This document shows positions 7,199 through 16,625 of a stretch of 64,000 nucleotides of DNA, in pieces. The stretch is taken from assembly GCA_024232965.1 (NCBI GenBank), contig JACKQF010000007.1, positions 303,075 to 367,074 on the forward strand. The letters are read 5' to 3'. The notes beneath the pieces were generated by a model. It saw only the letters and a list, made by a program, of their open reading frames with translations, did no database searches and had not been told where the DNA came from. Origin of the DNA: Verrucomicrobiaceae bacterium. Lineage in GTDB: Bacteria > Verrucomicrobiota > Verrucomicrobiia > Verrucomicrobiales > Verrucomicrobiaceae. Each line of letters starts with the position of its first letter. Within the stretch, counting starts at the first letter, position 1. The position numbers were made by a program, and so were the translations under genes.

Positions 7199-9712
7199 TT
7201 ACTTCGTGCTAAAGTAGGGGTGCTTTGGATCGCCCTTCGATAGGAGATAGGCGAGCAAATCCAGGATATCGTCTTCCTTGAGCGTGTTGATGAGCCCCGG
7301 TGGCATCATGGACATCTTGGAGGGTTCCATGCTCTTGATCTCTGAGCGATTAAGTGGTGCTAGAGCATTGGGGTCCATCATGTTGGTATTCACCTGGACG
7401 ACGTCGTCTTTCATGTTGACGATGCGGCCCATGATGATGTTGCCGTCCTTCATGGTGAAGGTGATAGAGCCATACTGATCGCTGATTTCTTTGCTTGGCT
7501 CGATGATGGACTCTAGCAGGTCGCGTGGGCTGAACTTGCCAGAAACGCTGGTCAGGTCTGGGCCGACGGCGCCGCCTTCCATGTTCAAGCGGTGGCAGGC
7601 AAAGCAGCCGACGGCACCGAAGCAGTTGCGGCCGTTTTCGAAATTGCGGCCACCTTCAAGACCGACGCCGAGAGATTTTTCCAGCTCTGCGACGGACCAG
7701 TTTTTCTCAAAGGCCAGCGCTTTGGCTCCGAACACAGGCGCTTTGGCTTCAGGCTTTGCGCTCAGGATTGGCTGAAGCGCGGCCTTTTCCTCTTGGCTGA
7801 GTCCGGCGATGGCATCGCGCTTGATGTCCTCAATGAAGAGGCCAAAGCTGGCGCCGCCAGTGTAGTTCGCGGCACGTGGGAACCATTTGAAGAAGCTCTC
7901 GCGCAACTCTGGGGTCCAGCCACTCTTGGCTAGGCGCAGGGACTTGGCGTAGCCGATCTGTTCTTCCTGGGTTGGGGCACTATTGACCAGCGGCACGCCC
8001 TTGGCCACGACGGCATCGTCTTCGAGGTAAACGAGCAGTTCGCAAAGGTCCTGGCTGAGGCCGACATCGCTATGTGGAAAAAGCGGGGAAAAGCGGCTGA
8101 TGCTGTGCTTCTTCTGTGAGCTGCTGGGGGCACCGAGGCGGAGATAGCAGAGGACGTAGTCGCGCACGAGGGTGTTCAGGTCCTGGACGCTGAGGCCTTC
8201 GATGGGGATGCGGTCCAGCGCCTCCACCACGCGCGTCTGCTGCGCCGGGTCTCCTGCTCGGCAGAGGGCCATGAGTGCGGTGAGGGCGATACGTGGCTGG
8301 GTCTCGCTGAGCGCACGGGCCTCCCACTGCGCGACGGGTTGACTTTCGATGGCGGCGCGTGCGGCATTGCGGATGATGCGGTCTGCGTGGCCGAGCTGCG
8401 GCCAAGCGGCGTCGATGGCGGTGGGGTCTTGGACGCCGTGATAGGCCTCCAGGCTGCGGCGAAGTTCGTGCAGTGCTTGGGTATCGCCCGTGACCGTGAT
8501 TGGCTTTTCCGCGATGTCTTCCTTGCCGATGTAGGTGACGCGATAGAGGCCGGATTGTGTGCGGCGTCCGCCGATGGTGAAGTACAAGGCACCGTCCGCT
8601 GGGTTCACGATGCAATCGGTGAGGGGCAGGGGCTGGCCGCTGATGAATTCTTCGAACACGGCAGTGTAACCCGCGCCTTTGGGCGTGGTGTGAACGGCGT
8701 AGAGCTTACCGTAGCTCCAGTCGCAGATGTAAAAGGCCTCTTGGTATTTTGCGGGGAATTTGGCACCGTAGCCAAAGCTGACGCCCGTGGGTGATCCTGG
8801 GCCGATATCGACGACGGGTGGCGCGCCGTCTTCCCAGCGCACTGGCCATTTTGCGGATCCATTGCGCCAGCCGTAGTCGGCGCCGCTGAATACTTGGCAG
8901 ACGCGCGTCGGGCGGTACCAGGGGGTATTCATGTCCCATTCCATATCGGCGTCAAAGGTGAATAGATCTCCCATTCGGTTGAAGGCGGCGTCGTATTCAT
9001 TGCGAAAGCCCGTGGTGATAAGTTCCCAGTTCTTGCCATCTAGGCTGACCTTGGCCACCCAGCCGCGTGGGGCCATGGCATCGCGCATGAAGCCTCGACC
9101 AATGATGCGTGGCAGCAGGATGTCTTCTTGCCAGAGCTGTGGCACGCGTGACTTGTTGAATTCTGGCAGCGGGGTCTGATTGCCGACGGTGAGGTAGATC
9201 GACTCGCCATCGGGTGCCAAAACGACGCCGTGCGGACCGTGCTCGCCGGAGGTGCCAGTGTAGCCGCGCACGAGTTCGACCTTATCAAATTTGTCGTCGC
9301 CGTTGGTATCGCTGACTCGGTAAAGGCCGCGACCTTGGAATTCATCGCCATTGACCTGGAGATAGATGCTGCCCTTCGCAAAAACCATCCCCTGGGCCGC
9401 GCCGATCGGCAGATCGATTTGCTCGATCTTGGTGTCGGAAGGGCTGCCGTCCGCTGCCGGTGGTGTGACGCGGTAGAGGCGACCGTATTGATCTGAGACG
9501 AGGAGCCGACCTTTATCATCGTGGCACATCGATACCCAGGATCCTTCTTGCCCCTTGGGAACGGAGTAGAGTAGCTCTACTTTAAAATCCTTGGCCACAT
9601 GAATCAGGCTGACTGGTGTGGCTGCCGCGGCGATGTCGTCAGCGCGAAGTTGTAGGGCAGAGCTCGGGGTCAGCAATGCCAGTAAAAGTAGGGGAAGGCG
9701 GGTGGTCATCAT
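7199..9712 (-). CDS. PVC-type c-type cytochrome with sugar-dehydrogenase-like beta-propeller
   Basis: An 837-residue exported protein. The signal peptide is MMTTRLPLLLLALLTPSSALQ. Residues about 40-400 form a PQQ-dependent sugar-dehydrogenase/NHL-like propeller (GPHGVVLAPDGESIYLTVGNQ, TGFRNEYDAAFNRMGDLFTFD, DCIVNPADGALYFTIGG). A helical HEAT-like middle part follows. The C-terminal domain carries one haem site, CFACH, in the context GCFACHRLNMEGGAVGPDL, then SPRDLLESIIEPSKEISDQY and an axial-ligand Met-rich segment (PSKMSMMPPGL). It is typical of the PVC superphylum. It probably oxidises a carbohydrate in the periplasm and passes electrons to the haem. Convergent with the DUF151 gene, 21 bp apart. 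Substrate unknown. Confidence 0.93.
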   Translation of the reverse strand: MMTTRLPLLLLALLTPSSALQLRADDIAAAATPVSLIHVAKDFKVELLYSVPKGQEGSWVSMCHDDKGRLLVSDQYGRLYRVTPPAADGSPSDTKIEQIDLPIGAAQGMVFAKGSIYLQVNGDEFQGRGLYRVSDTNGDDKFDKVELVRGYTGTSGEHGPHGVVLAPDGESIYLTVGNQTPLPEFNKSRVPQLWQEDILLPRIIGRGFMRDAMAPRGWVAKVSLDGKNWELITTGFRNEYDAAFNRMGDLFTFDADMEWDMNTPWYRPTRVCQVFSGADYGWRNGSAKWPVRWEDGAPPVVDIGPGSPTGVSFGYGAKFPAKYQEAFYICDWSYGKLYAVHTTPKGAGYTAVFEEFISGQPLPLTDCIVNPADGALYFTIGGRRTQSGLYRVTYIGKEDIAEKPITVTGDTQALHELRRSLEAYHGVQDPTAIDAAWPQLGHADRIIRNAARAAIESQPVAQWEARALSETQPRIALTALMALCRAGDPAQQTRVVEALDRIPIEGLSVQDLNTLVRDYVLCYLRLGAPSSSQKKHSISRFSPLFPHSDVGLSQDLCELLVYLEDDAVVAKGVPLVNSAPTQEEQIGYAKSLRLAKSGWTPELRESFFKWFPRAANYTGGASFGLFIEDIKRDAIAGLSQEEKAALQPILSAKPEAKAPVFGAKALAFEKNWSVAELEKSLGVGLEGGRNFENGRNCFGAVGCFACHRLNMEGGAVGPDLTSVSGKFSPRDLLESIIEPSKEISDQYGSITFTMKDGNIIMGRIVNMKDDVVQVNTNMMDPNALAPLNRSEIKSMEPSKMSMMPPGLINTLKEDDILDLLAYLLSKGDPKHPYFSTK

Positions 9713-9775
9713 GATTGAAAGGGGGGCAGCGTTGGAACGGATGCGCGTGAAAATGGAAACGCGGGAGGTTCGCGT

Positions 9776-10477
9776 TTACTTGCCCACAATTCGCTTGTGC
9801 GCGCCCCGTCGCATGCAGAGCGCAGTAATGCCGAGGAGGATCAGCGCAACCGCAGTGCCCCAAACCCACCACTGCGAGGCAGCGGGAGGTGCGATGGGCG
9901 TAGGCGCTGGTTTTTCCTCAACCGGGGGTGGCGCTGGGGCTGGTAATTTGAACGGGCGTGCGGTTTCTCCAGGAAAGAGGATCTGCGGGCGACCAGCGGG
10001 CTTGGTGGTGATGGAGTTTAGGAGCACCAGTGGGACCGTGGCCGTTTGGTGGTACTCCAGGACAAAATTCTCCGCCCCGGTTGGTACCTGCAATTCGAGG
10101 GTGCCAAGGAGGTGAACCTCTGCGGATTCGGCGGTGAATTCTTGATTCGTCGCTGCGTCCATCGGACGGATGGCAAAGATCGGCAAGTCGGTGGCTTTGT
10201 CCGCGAATTTGAGTTGGATGGATTTTGCGAGATAGCGATTGGCGTCCGCAGATGTCTTGGCGCGCTCGCTTTCGGACTGATCTCGCCACCAATCTGCAGG
10301 CACAGGGGGTAACGAGGTTGGGTCTGAGGCGAGGAAGCAGCGGGGATCTAGGTTGATCGTAAAAGAGGCCTTTCCGTCTGCTCCAAAGGCCGTCTCCAGG
10401 GTCATGCTGGGTACTTGGTGGGCCCGCACCACAGTCGTGCAGAGGATGAAAATGGCGAGGCATGCGGAACGATCCAT
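9776..10477 (-). CDS. Exported, C-terminally membrane-anchored protein of unknown function
   Basis: A 233-residue protein from the ATG at 10477; the frame is open to 10534, but the chosen start puts the signal peptide (MDRSACLAIFILCTTVVRA) at the very N-terminus. Mature residues 20-180 look like a beta-rich domain (MTLETAFGADGKASFTINLD, VPTGAENFVLEYHQTATVPL). A Pro/Ala linker (APAPPPVEEKPAPTPIAPPA) leads to one membrane helix (WWVWGTAVALILLGITALCM) and a short basic cytoplasmic tail (RRGAHKR). The layout is a type I anchored periplasmic domain. It lies 63 bp upstream of, and codirectional with, the PVC cytochrome gene, so it may be cotranscribed and assist it. No family recognised. Confidence 0.7.
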   Translation of the reverse strand: MDRSACLAIFILCTTVVRAHQVPSMTLETAFGADGKASFTINLDPRCFLASDPTSLPPVPADWWRDQSESERAKTSADANRYLAKSIQLKFADKATDLPIFAIRPMDAATNQEFTAESAEVHLLGTLELQVPTGAENFVLEYHQTATVPLVLLNSITTKPAGRPQILFPGETARPFKLPAPAPPPVEEKPAPTPIAPPAASQWWVWGTAVALILLGITALCMRRGAHKRIVGK

Positions 10478-10627
10478 GATGGAAAGCCGTCGCGCAGAGA
10501 ACATGTTTTTGCAAGCAATCGGGCTTTGTTCCACAAGCGAACGGGCCCTTTAATTTTTCGCAATACCTGAGGGTGTGCTTGACTTCACTCCCGCAACTTG
10601 CTTCAAAGGGAGTCTGCCCAACAATAA

Positions 10628-11545
10628 ATGGCCGCTTCCTTAAAAACTCCTGATCTAGCTGAAGAATTCCTCCTTGAGGACTTCAACCTAATCGGGCGTA
10701 GCCAAGACGCGACCATTCGCCTGACCGACAATGGGGTCTCTCGGCAGCACGCGACCATCCGCCGCGATGGTCGCCTTTACTGGTTGGCGGACCTTGGCAG
10801 CGCCAATGGCAGCTTTGTGAATGAGGTCGCGATCTCCACGGCGCGGGCTCTGCGACACGGGGATCGGCTGCAGTTTGGTACCTCGGTCTTTGTTTTTGAC
10901 AACGATGACTCCGATCACACTCGCGATCTCTCCAGTCAGACCCAGGTGCTCCGCACCGTTGCGCTGCCGGTGAAGACGGTGAAGGCCACGCTCTTGGTTG
11001 GGGATCTGCGTAATTTCACTCAGATCTCATCCCAACTCACCGCAGAGGAGGTGGCGGCGATGCTTCGTGAGTGGTATGCGGACTGCGAGGCCATTCTAAA
11101 GCCGCGCGGGGCGATCATTGATAAATTCATCGGCGACGGTGTCTTTGCCTACTGGCCCTCCAACGATGAAGAATCCCGCGCTCGTGCCACCGAGGCGGCG
11201 CGGCTCCTTAGCATGCCGGAGACGAGTATCTCGCCGACACGGAAATGGCTGCGGGACAATCTGGGCACGGAGGTGTATTGCCATGTCGGCCTGAACGTCG
11301 GCGAAGTCGCTCTGGGTGCCATGGGGCGGGGTGTGAATACGGCGGTCGGAGAGGCGGTGAATGTCACCTTCCGGATCGAGAGTCTGACGCGCAAACTCCA
11401 GGTTCCCGTGCTTGCCAGCGCTGCCTTTGTGCAGACGTGGTCAGCAGGTGTGCAACACTTTACCCCGGCTGGAATTCATCCCGTGAAGGGGCAGCCAGAG
11501 CCGGTGGAGGTTTATGCGCTGGCGAATGCGGCACACGTGAGCTAG
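10628..11545 (+). CDS. FHA domain-class III adenylate cyclase fusion
   Basis: A 305-residue cytoplasmic protein. Residues 1-95 are a forkhead-associated domain that binds phosphothreonine: IGRSQD (22-27), SRQHA (38-42) and GSANGSFVN (57-65). Residues about 115-290 are a class III cyclase catalytic domain: metal-binding Asp126 in LLVGDLRNFT and Asp170 in DKFIGDG, Lys166 for adenine recognition, and the transition-state segment GEAVNVTFRIES with Asn and Arg. Lys plus Thr at the two base-specifying positions (in NTAVGE) favours ATP, giving cAMP. FHA binding would couple it to a Ser/Thr kinase, of which two are encoded in this window. The sulfatase-like gene starts within 35 bp after its stop. 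Confidence 0.9.
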   Translation: MAASLKTPDLAEEFLLEDFNLIGRSQDATIRLTDNGVSRQHATIRRDGRLYWLADLGSANGSFVNEVAISTARALRHGDRLQFGTSVFVFDNDDSDHTRDLSSQTQVLRTVALPVKTVKATLLVGDLRNFTQISSQLTAEEVAAMLREWYADCEAILKPRGAIIDKFIGDGVFAYWPSNDEESRARATEAARLLSMPETSISPTRKWLRDNLGTEVYCHVGLNVGEVALGAMGRGVNTAVGEAVNVTFRIESLTRKLQVPVLASAAFVQTWSAGVQHFTPAGIHPVKGQPEPVEVYALANAAHVS

Positions 11546-11578
11546 TGGGTGCGGTCTGTCCTGACTCTTCCCCGACTG

Positions 11579-13888
11579 ATGCCCGCCCGACTCTCCGATA
11601 GCGCAGCCCCGTCTCCTGCCGAAGGGAAATTTGATGCCCTGCAACTGCTCTGCTGGGCGGGTGGAGTTGCTGGGATGATGGCGTTCTTTTTCAACGACTG
11701 GACGCTGCCCACGCCCTTCGGTCCGGTGGGTCTGCATCCGTGGCGGGGCCATTTGATCATCGAGCTTCTCATCGGTACTGGGCTGTTCGTGCTGGGGGCG
11801 TTGGCGGCGGGTTGGTGGTGGGCTGCGGTGCGTCCGGCGGTCTCGTCGCCAGTGTCGGGAGTTGGTGCGATCTTTATTTTTGCTTGGTCAGTGGCGGCTC
11901 TCTTGGGCGGGTTGCCTCGCGCAGGATTTGTCGTAGGCGCGGGCTTTTGGCTGGGCCTAGCGCTTGTGGCGACGCTGTGGAATTGGCGTCGAGGATGGGC
12001 GGAGACAAAGGTGTTTTTGACCGCGCCACGCCCCTGGAATGTGATCTTCATGGTGCTCTGGGTGCTGATGAATGTGGTGGCGGATGGCGTGCTGATGCGG
12101 GGCAGCCCGGGTGGTGTGGGTGCGGTGCTGGATTGCATTTTGGGACGACTGCTGAACCATGTCTTCGTGGCCGCCCTAGTTTGGGTCTTACTGGCCTGGC
12201 ATGATCGCTGGGTGCCGCGCGGGGTACGCTGGACGGGTTGGGTGATCGTGGTGCTGATGCCACTGTTTGTACTGTTGGATACACTTCTGCGGATGTCGTG
12301 GACCAAGGGCCTGATCACACTTTTCGGAGAACTGGAGGTCGGTGGGAAATTTGAGCTGCATCGCGCCCTCGTCGCGGGTGGGGTTGAGGTCGGACCGCTC
12401 ACGATCAGCATCGCTCTCGGGGCGGTCGCGCTTGCGGTGGCGGTTTTCTGGGGATGCAGTTGGCTGTCGCGACGGATGGGCGCGACCATCAGCCCGCGTG
12501 GGTTGGTGCTGATCGGTGCTGTGGCCTGGGTCGCGTTTCAGGTGGAGCAGGGGGCGGGTGTGTTTTTGAAAAGTCGAGCCTGGCGCTGGTGGGAGATGAA
12601 GACCTATCGCCTCCGCATGACCCCCTTCGTGCCGCCGCCAGGGGTTGCGTCGTTTAAGGCTGCGCTGGCGGACCCACTGGCTTCGCCGAGCGATTCGTTG
12701 ACGCTGAAGCAGCGCCCTGACGTATTCTTTTTCGTGGTGGAGACACTGCGCTCGGACGCGCTCCGCCCAGAATCGACGCCCTTTCTGTGTCGCTGGCGGG
12801 ACGAGGAATGCCAGCAACTCCAGCATACCTGGGCGGCCTCCAATGCCACGCATCTTTCGTGGTTCTCCATGCTCAGCGGTCGATTGCCGATCTATTGGGA
12901 AGATGGGCGGCTGCGCGGTGGTCCTGCCCCTTTACCGGCGACGATGCGGCGCGGTGGCTATCGGGTGGAGGCGCGGATGGTCAGTGACTACGACTACATG
13001 GACATGATCCGGACGAACTTCGGACGGCCTCATCAAATGGATCTGCTGGAGTATCTGAATGAAGCCAGTCGCGAGCACCTCTTTAAAACACCGGAGCGCG
13101 AGGTGCGGATGCTGGATCGGGTGCGCGAATCGGTGCAGGGCAGACCTGCTGGCGGTGGGTTTTGGATCACGGCCTTTGATGCGACGCACTACCCCTATCA
13201 GTGGAACAGCAAGTTTGCGCCCCCGGTGCCGGACTATGAAGAGGACCCGATGTTCCCGGTGCAGCCTTCCCCTGACGAGGTGCGCCGCATTGTGCATCGC
13301 TATTGGAATTCCGTGGCCTGGGTAGATAACCAGATCGCGGCCTTTGTGTCCTTCCTGAAGGCCCAAAATCGCTACGACGACGCGATCATCATCGTCACTG
13401 GAGATCACGGGGAGGAATTCAAGGAAGAGGGCAGTTGGTTCCACTGCTCCGCCCTGAATCCGATGCAAACGTGCGTGCCGATCCTGATTAAGTGGCCCAA
13501 AAAGATGGGGCGCGGCCCTGTGGTCAAGCAGGCCAGTCATTTGGATCTTTTGCCGACGCTGTTTGACGCCGTGGGATTGGATGCCAGCACCTGGGCAGAC
13601 CTGCCTGGGCAGTCTCTCCTGCATCCGCAGGACCGCACCACCGTCATCACCACGCACTATGCTGGTAAAAATGGCGAGGCGATGCTGCTCATCCGCGATG
13701 GCTGGCAGGCGGCATTTGGCTGGGAACATTTTTGGGAACCCATCGTGCCAGAGAAGATGTGGATGGAGCGCATCGAGGGACCTGAAGGTTCCGCGAGCCA
13801 GCAGTCCCCGGAGACTTTCATGCCGCTGCTGAAACAGCGATTCCCTGATGTCTTTGGGCGGGTGTTTCGCGATTTGTCTCCCGATTGA
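11579..13888 (+). CDS. Integral membrane sulfatase/phosphoglycerol-transferase-like protein
   Basis: About 769 residues from the ATG at 11579; a GTG at 11549, three bases after the previous stop codon, is an alternative. The N-terminal half has about eight or nine hydrophobic helices (for example ELLIGTGLFVLGALAAGWWW and ISIALGAVALAVAVFWGCSW). The C-terminal half is an alkaline-phosphatase-superfamily domain: DVFFFVVETLRSDAL (first metal Asp), the nucleophile region SNATHLSWFSMLSGRLP, and IIIVTGDHGEEFKEEGSWFH (second metal site). Architecture is that of LtaS/EptA-like enzymes, which transfer phosphoglycerol or phosphoethanolamine to surface glycolipids. The nucleophile region lacks the CxPxR sulfatase signature, so a Thr or Ser nucleophile and a transferase role are more likely than true sulfatase activity. 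Probably cotranscribed with the FHA-cyclase. Confidence 0.87.
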   Translation: MPARLSDSAAPSPAEGKFDALQLLCWAGGVAGMMAFFFNDWTLPTPFGPVGLHPWRGHLIIELLIGTGLFVLGALAAGWWWAAVRPAVSSPVSGVGAIFIFAWSVAALLGGLPRAGFVVGAGFWLGLALVATLWNWRRGWAETKVFLTAPRPWNVIFMVLWVLMNVVADGVLMRGSPGGVGAVLDCILGRLLNHVFVAALVWVLLAWHDRWVPRGVRWTGWVIVVLMPLFVLLDTLLRMSWTKGLITLFGELEVGGKFELHRALVAGGVEVGPLTISIALGAVALAVAVFWGCSWLSRRMGATISPRGLVLIGAVAWVAFQVEQGAGVFLKSRAWRWWEMKTYRLRMTPFVPPPGVASFKAALADPLASPSDSLTLKQRPDVFFFVVETLRSDALRPESTPFLCRWRDEECQQLQHTWAASNATHLSWFSMLSGRLPIYWEDGRLRGGPAPLPATMRRGGYRVEARMVSDYDYMDMIRTNFGRPHQMDLLEYLNEASREHLFKTPEREVRMLDRVRESVQGRPAGGGFWITAFDATHYPYQWNSKFAPPVPDYEEDPMFPVQPSPDEVRRIVHRYWNSVAWVDNQIAAFVSFLKAQNRYDDAIIIVTGDHGEEFKEEGSWFHCSALNPMQTCVPILIKWPKKMGRGPVVKQASHLDLLPTLFDAVGLDASTWADLPGQSLLHPQDRTTVITTHYAGKNGEAMLLIRDGWQAAFGWEHFWEPIVPEKMWMERIEGPEGSASQQSPETFMPLLKQRFPDVFGRVFRDLSPD

Positions 13889-13955
13889 GGGCCGACAAAG
13901 GAGTTCGCGATTGAACTTGCGAAGTTGGGTGAATTGCGGCGATGTTCCGCGTCTA

Positions 13956-14825
13956 ATGAAGACGCGCCATGCTCTACTGTCCGTGACCGCCGCACTGCTG
14001 TGCGCCGCTGTCAATGTCTCCGCAGAATCCGTTTCTGAAATCGTCAAACGCTTTGACGCGCAGAAGGCAGAGGCATTGGAGGCTTATCTCAAGGCCACCC
14101 CGGACGCCCCCGATGCCTCAGATGCTCGCGATGAACTGGTGGCCACTTACAACGGTCTAGAGAATTTCAAACGTATCGCCGAACTCCTGCAGGCCAATTT
14201 GAAGTCCATGCCCAAGGGCGCGGATCTTCCTCCACAGCAATACTTTGGTGCCTTGCAGGCCTTGCTTGAGGCGCTCAGCAAGTCGGACGATAAAGCAACC
14301 GGCAAAGAGGTGCTGGCTGCCGCTCGCGAAGACGTGAAGGGTCACCCAATGGCTGACAAGATGAACGAATTCCTCGACCAACTCGCTGGCCAACTCAACA
14401 AGCCCGGTGTCGGTGACGTCATGGAAATCGCCTACACCAGCGTGCAAGGTCACAAGGTGGATCTGGCAGACCTGAAGGGTAAGGTCGTTCTCGTTGATTT
14501 CTGGGCCACCTGGTGTGGGCCGTGTGTGGCCGAACTGCCGAATGTGAAGCGCACGTATGAGGCCTATCACGACAAGGGTTTTGAAGTCGTCGCCATCTCA
14601 CTGGACAACGAAAAAGGCAAGCTGGAGAGCTTCATCAAAGAAAACGACATGCCTTGGGCGCAGGAGTTTTCTGGCAAAGGTTGGGATAGCCCTCTGGTGC
14701 AGAAGTTTGGCATTACGTCCATTCCTGCCACCTTCCTCATTGGCAAAGATGGCAAAGTCGTCGGTGCTGACCTGCGTGGTGCTGACCTTGCGACGGCAGT
14801 CGAAAAAGCACTTGGCGAAGGCTGA
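13956..14825 (+). CDS. TlpA-like exported thioredoxin-fold protein
   Basis: A 289-residue protein. The start at 13956 puts a signal peptide first (MKTRHALLSVTAALLCAAVNVSA). A helical N-terminal domain of about 120 residues follows, as in many verrucomicrobial TlpA/ResA relatives. The redox domain starts near residue 165 and has the active site WCGPC at 186-190 within LVDFWATWCGPCVAELPN, then EVVAISLDNEKGKLESFI and the cis-Pro loop GITSIPATFLIGKDGKVV. It reduces disulfides in the periplasm, possibly for cytochrome c maturation. A PVC cytochrome is encoded at 7199-9712, but the genes are not adjacent. It lies 67 bp after the sulfatase-like gene. Confidence 0.92.
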   Translation: MKTRHALLSVTAALLCAAVNVSAESVSEIVKRFDAQKAEALEAYLKATPDAPDASDARDELVATYNGLENFKRIAELLQANLKSMPKGADLPPQQYFGALQALLEALSKSDDKATGKEVLAAAREDVKGHPMADKMNEFLDQLAGQLNKPGVGDVMEIAYTSVQGHKVDLADLKGKVVLVDFWATWCGPCVAELPNVKRTYEAYHDKGFEVVAISLDNEKGKLESFIKENDMPWAQEFSGKGWDSPLVQKFGITSIPATFLIGKDGKVVGADLRGADLATAVEKALGEG

Positions 14826-14846
14826 TCCCACTCTGCTCTTTCGGGT

Positions 14847-16016
14847 ATGATGCCTCTTCATCATCTGCGGGCCGGAGTCATCGGCACCGGGTTTATCGGA
14901 CCTGTGCACATCGAGGCGCTGAAGCGCATCGGGGTCCAGGTCAATGCGCTCTGCGGTTCGACTCGCAGCGCGCATGCCCTGGCCGATCAGTGGGGCATCC
15001 CGGAGGTGTATGGGGACTACGATGTGGACGCGCTACTGGCCAGCCCCAACATCGATGTCGTCCACATCACCTCTCCCAACAAAGTCCATGTCGATCAGGC
15101 CATCGCCGCGCTCAAGGCGGGCAAGCACGTCGTGTGTGAAAAGCCCTTGGGCATGAACACGCGCGAGACTGCCCGCCTCGTGAAGGCCGCCGAACGCAGT
15201 GATCGCGTGTTTGCCGTGAACTACATGTGCCGCTTCTTCCCTGCCGTGTTGCAGATGCGCGCGATGGTGGAGCGCGGTGATCTGGGCCGCATCATGCATG
15301 TGCAGGGCCACTTCTTCCAAGATTGGCTCATGATGGAGACGGACTACAACTGGCGCCTGCTCGCCAGCGAAGGCGGCAAACTGCGCGCCGTGGGCGATAT
15401 TGGCACGCATTGGATTGATGCCGTGGGATTCATCTTGGATGCCAAAGCGGAGGAGGTCTTCGCGACGCTGGAGACCTTCCACAAGAAGCGCTTCCGGCCG
15501 AAGGGGGAGGTGCAGACCTTTGCCAAGGCGGATCCCAAAAAGATGGTGCCTTACACTGTCGATACGGAAGACTTTGCCAGCGTCCTCCTGCGTTATGGCA
15601 AGGCCGACCACGGCTTTGCCGATGGCGTGCACGCCAACTGCGCGGTGTCCCAAGTGGCCGCCGGATGGAAGTGCAGCCTCTACCTCGGCATCTACGGCAC
15701 TAAGGGCAGCGTGCAGTGGGAATTCCAGCAGCCCAACGAAATCATCTTCGGCCGCAGAGACGAGCCGAATCAAATCCTCCAGCGCAACACGGCGGGCTTT
15801 GCCGCAGACATCGCCAACTTCACCGATAACCCCGGTGGTCATCCCGAGGGCTTCCCGGATAGCCACAAGATGCATTGTCGCGCGGTGTATGAGCACATCG
15901 CGACCCAAGGGAAATCCCCCGCACTCTTTGCCAGCGCGGCGGATGGTCACTACGAGGTCAAGGTGTGCGAGGCCGTGCTGAAAAGTTCGAGCACCAAGAG
16001 GTGGGCGAAGGTCTGA
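14847..16016 (+). CDS. Gfo/Idh/MocA family oxidoreductase
   Basis: A 389-residue cytoplasmic oxidoreductase with no signal peptide. The Rossmann fold starts AGVIGTGFIGPVHIEAL (GxGxxG pattern), the cofactor-side motif is VVCEKPLGMN at about residues 92-101, and the C-terminal alpha/beta domain has IGTHWIDAVGFIL, where His is the usual catalytic candidate. Family members oxidise or reduce sugars, inositols or related compounds with NAD(P). It follows the TlpA gene by 21 bp and precedes the DUF1287 gene by 6 bp, so it sits in a tight plus-strand run. Substrate cannot be assigned. Confidence 0.92.
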   Translation: MMPLHHLRAGVIGTGFIGPVHIEALKRIGVQVNALCGSTRSAHALADQWGIPEVYGDYDVDALLASPNIDVVHITSPNKVHVDQAIAALKAGKHVVCEKPLGMNTRETARLVKAAERSDRVFAVNYMCRFFPAVLQMRAMVERGDLGRIMHVQGHFFQDWLMMETDYNWRLLASEGGKLRAVGDIGTHWIDAVGFILDAKAEEVFATLETFHKKRFRPKGEVQTFAKADPKKMVPYTVDTEDFASVLLRYGKADHGFADGVHANCAVSQVAAGWKCSLYLGIYGTKGSVQWEFQQPNEIIFGRRDEPNQILQRNTAGFAADIANFTDNPGGHPEGFPDSHKMHCRAVYEHIATQGKSPALFASAADGHYEVKVCEAVLKSSSTKRWAKV

Positions 16017-16022
16017 GTCGTC

Positions 16023-16613
16023 ATGAAATTTTGCCGTCGAGTTGCGCTGCTGGTGCTGGCCCTTGTGAGTGGAAGTGGACGGGCAGAGCAGGACGGTTTT
16101 GCTGATCGGTTGGTCAAAGCTGCGCTGCATCGCACGACGCAAAGTGTCCGCTACGATCCGGCCTACGTTTCGATCCCGTATCCGAATGGCGATGTCCCTG
16201 CGGATACGGGCGTCTGCACGGACGTGGTGATCCGCAGCTATCGCGCACTCGGCTTTGACCTGCAAAAACTGGTGCACGAGGACATGAAGGCCAACTTCAA
16301 GGCCTACCCCAAGGACTGGGGACTTTCCCGCACGGACACCAACATCGACCACCGTCGCGTGCCGAATCTGCGCACCTTTTTCAAACGTCGCGGTGCGTCA
16401 TTGGCCGTTACGCAAGATCCTGCGGACTACAAACCGGGGGATCTGATCACCTGCACGGTGGCGGGCAGATTGCCCCACATCGCCATCGTCGTTCCCAATC
16501 CCGATGGCGGTGCGCGGCCTTGGATCGTGCACAACATCGGCAGCGGTCCCAAGCTGGAAGATCGGCTCTTTGAGTTTCCCCTGACCGGTTACTACCGCTA
16601 CCATCCCGAGTAA
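16023..16613 (+). CDS. DUF1287 exported protein (NlpC/P60-like fold)
   Basis: A 196-residue protein. The signal peptide is MKFCRRVALLVLALVSGSGRA. The DUF1287 core shows the conserved patterns ALHRTTQSVRYDPAYVSIPYP, DTGVCTDVVIRSYRALGFDL (Cys as probable nucleophile), NIDHRRVPNLRTFF, and PHIAIVVPN with WIVHNIGSG (His as probable catalytic partner). Cys/His spacing suggests a papain-like amidase or peptidase fold related to NlpC/P60 proteins, perhaps acting on cell wall, but catalytic function is inferred. Starts 6 bp after the oxidoreductase. Convergent with the amidohydrolase gene, 12 bp from its stop codon. Confidence 0.87.
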   Translation: MKFCRRVALLVLALVSGSGRAEQDGFADRLVKAALHRTTQSVRYDPAYVSIPYPNGDVPADTGVCTDVVIRSYRALGFDLQKLVHEDMKANFKAYPKDWGLSRTDTNIDHRRVPNLRTFFKRRGASLAVTQDPADYKPGDLITCTVAGRLPHIAIVVPNPDGGARPWIVHNIGSGPKLEDRLFEFPLTGYYRYHPE

Positions 16614-16625
16614 ATCGATCGGTCG

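Noticed and set aside
10579..10613. TTGACT box and an ACTCCC/GGGAGT hairpin upstream of the FHA-cyclase
   Set aside because: The -10 match (TTCAAA) is poor, the stem is only 6 bp with a 15-nt loop, and the GGGAG is too far from the start codon to serve as the ribosome binding site.
12932..14047. A 371-codon minus-strand open frame opposite the sulfatase-like and TlpA genes
   Set aside because: It overlaps two genes with clear domains and has a His/Arg/Leu-rich composition typical of antisense translation.
15033..16352. A 439-codon minus-strand open frame opposite the Gfo/Idh/MocA and DUF1287 genes
   Set aside because: Antisense to two well-supported genes; no domain seen.
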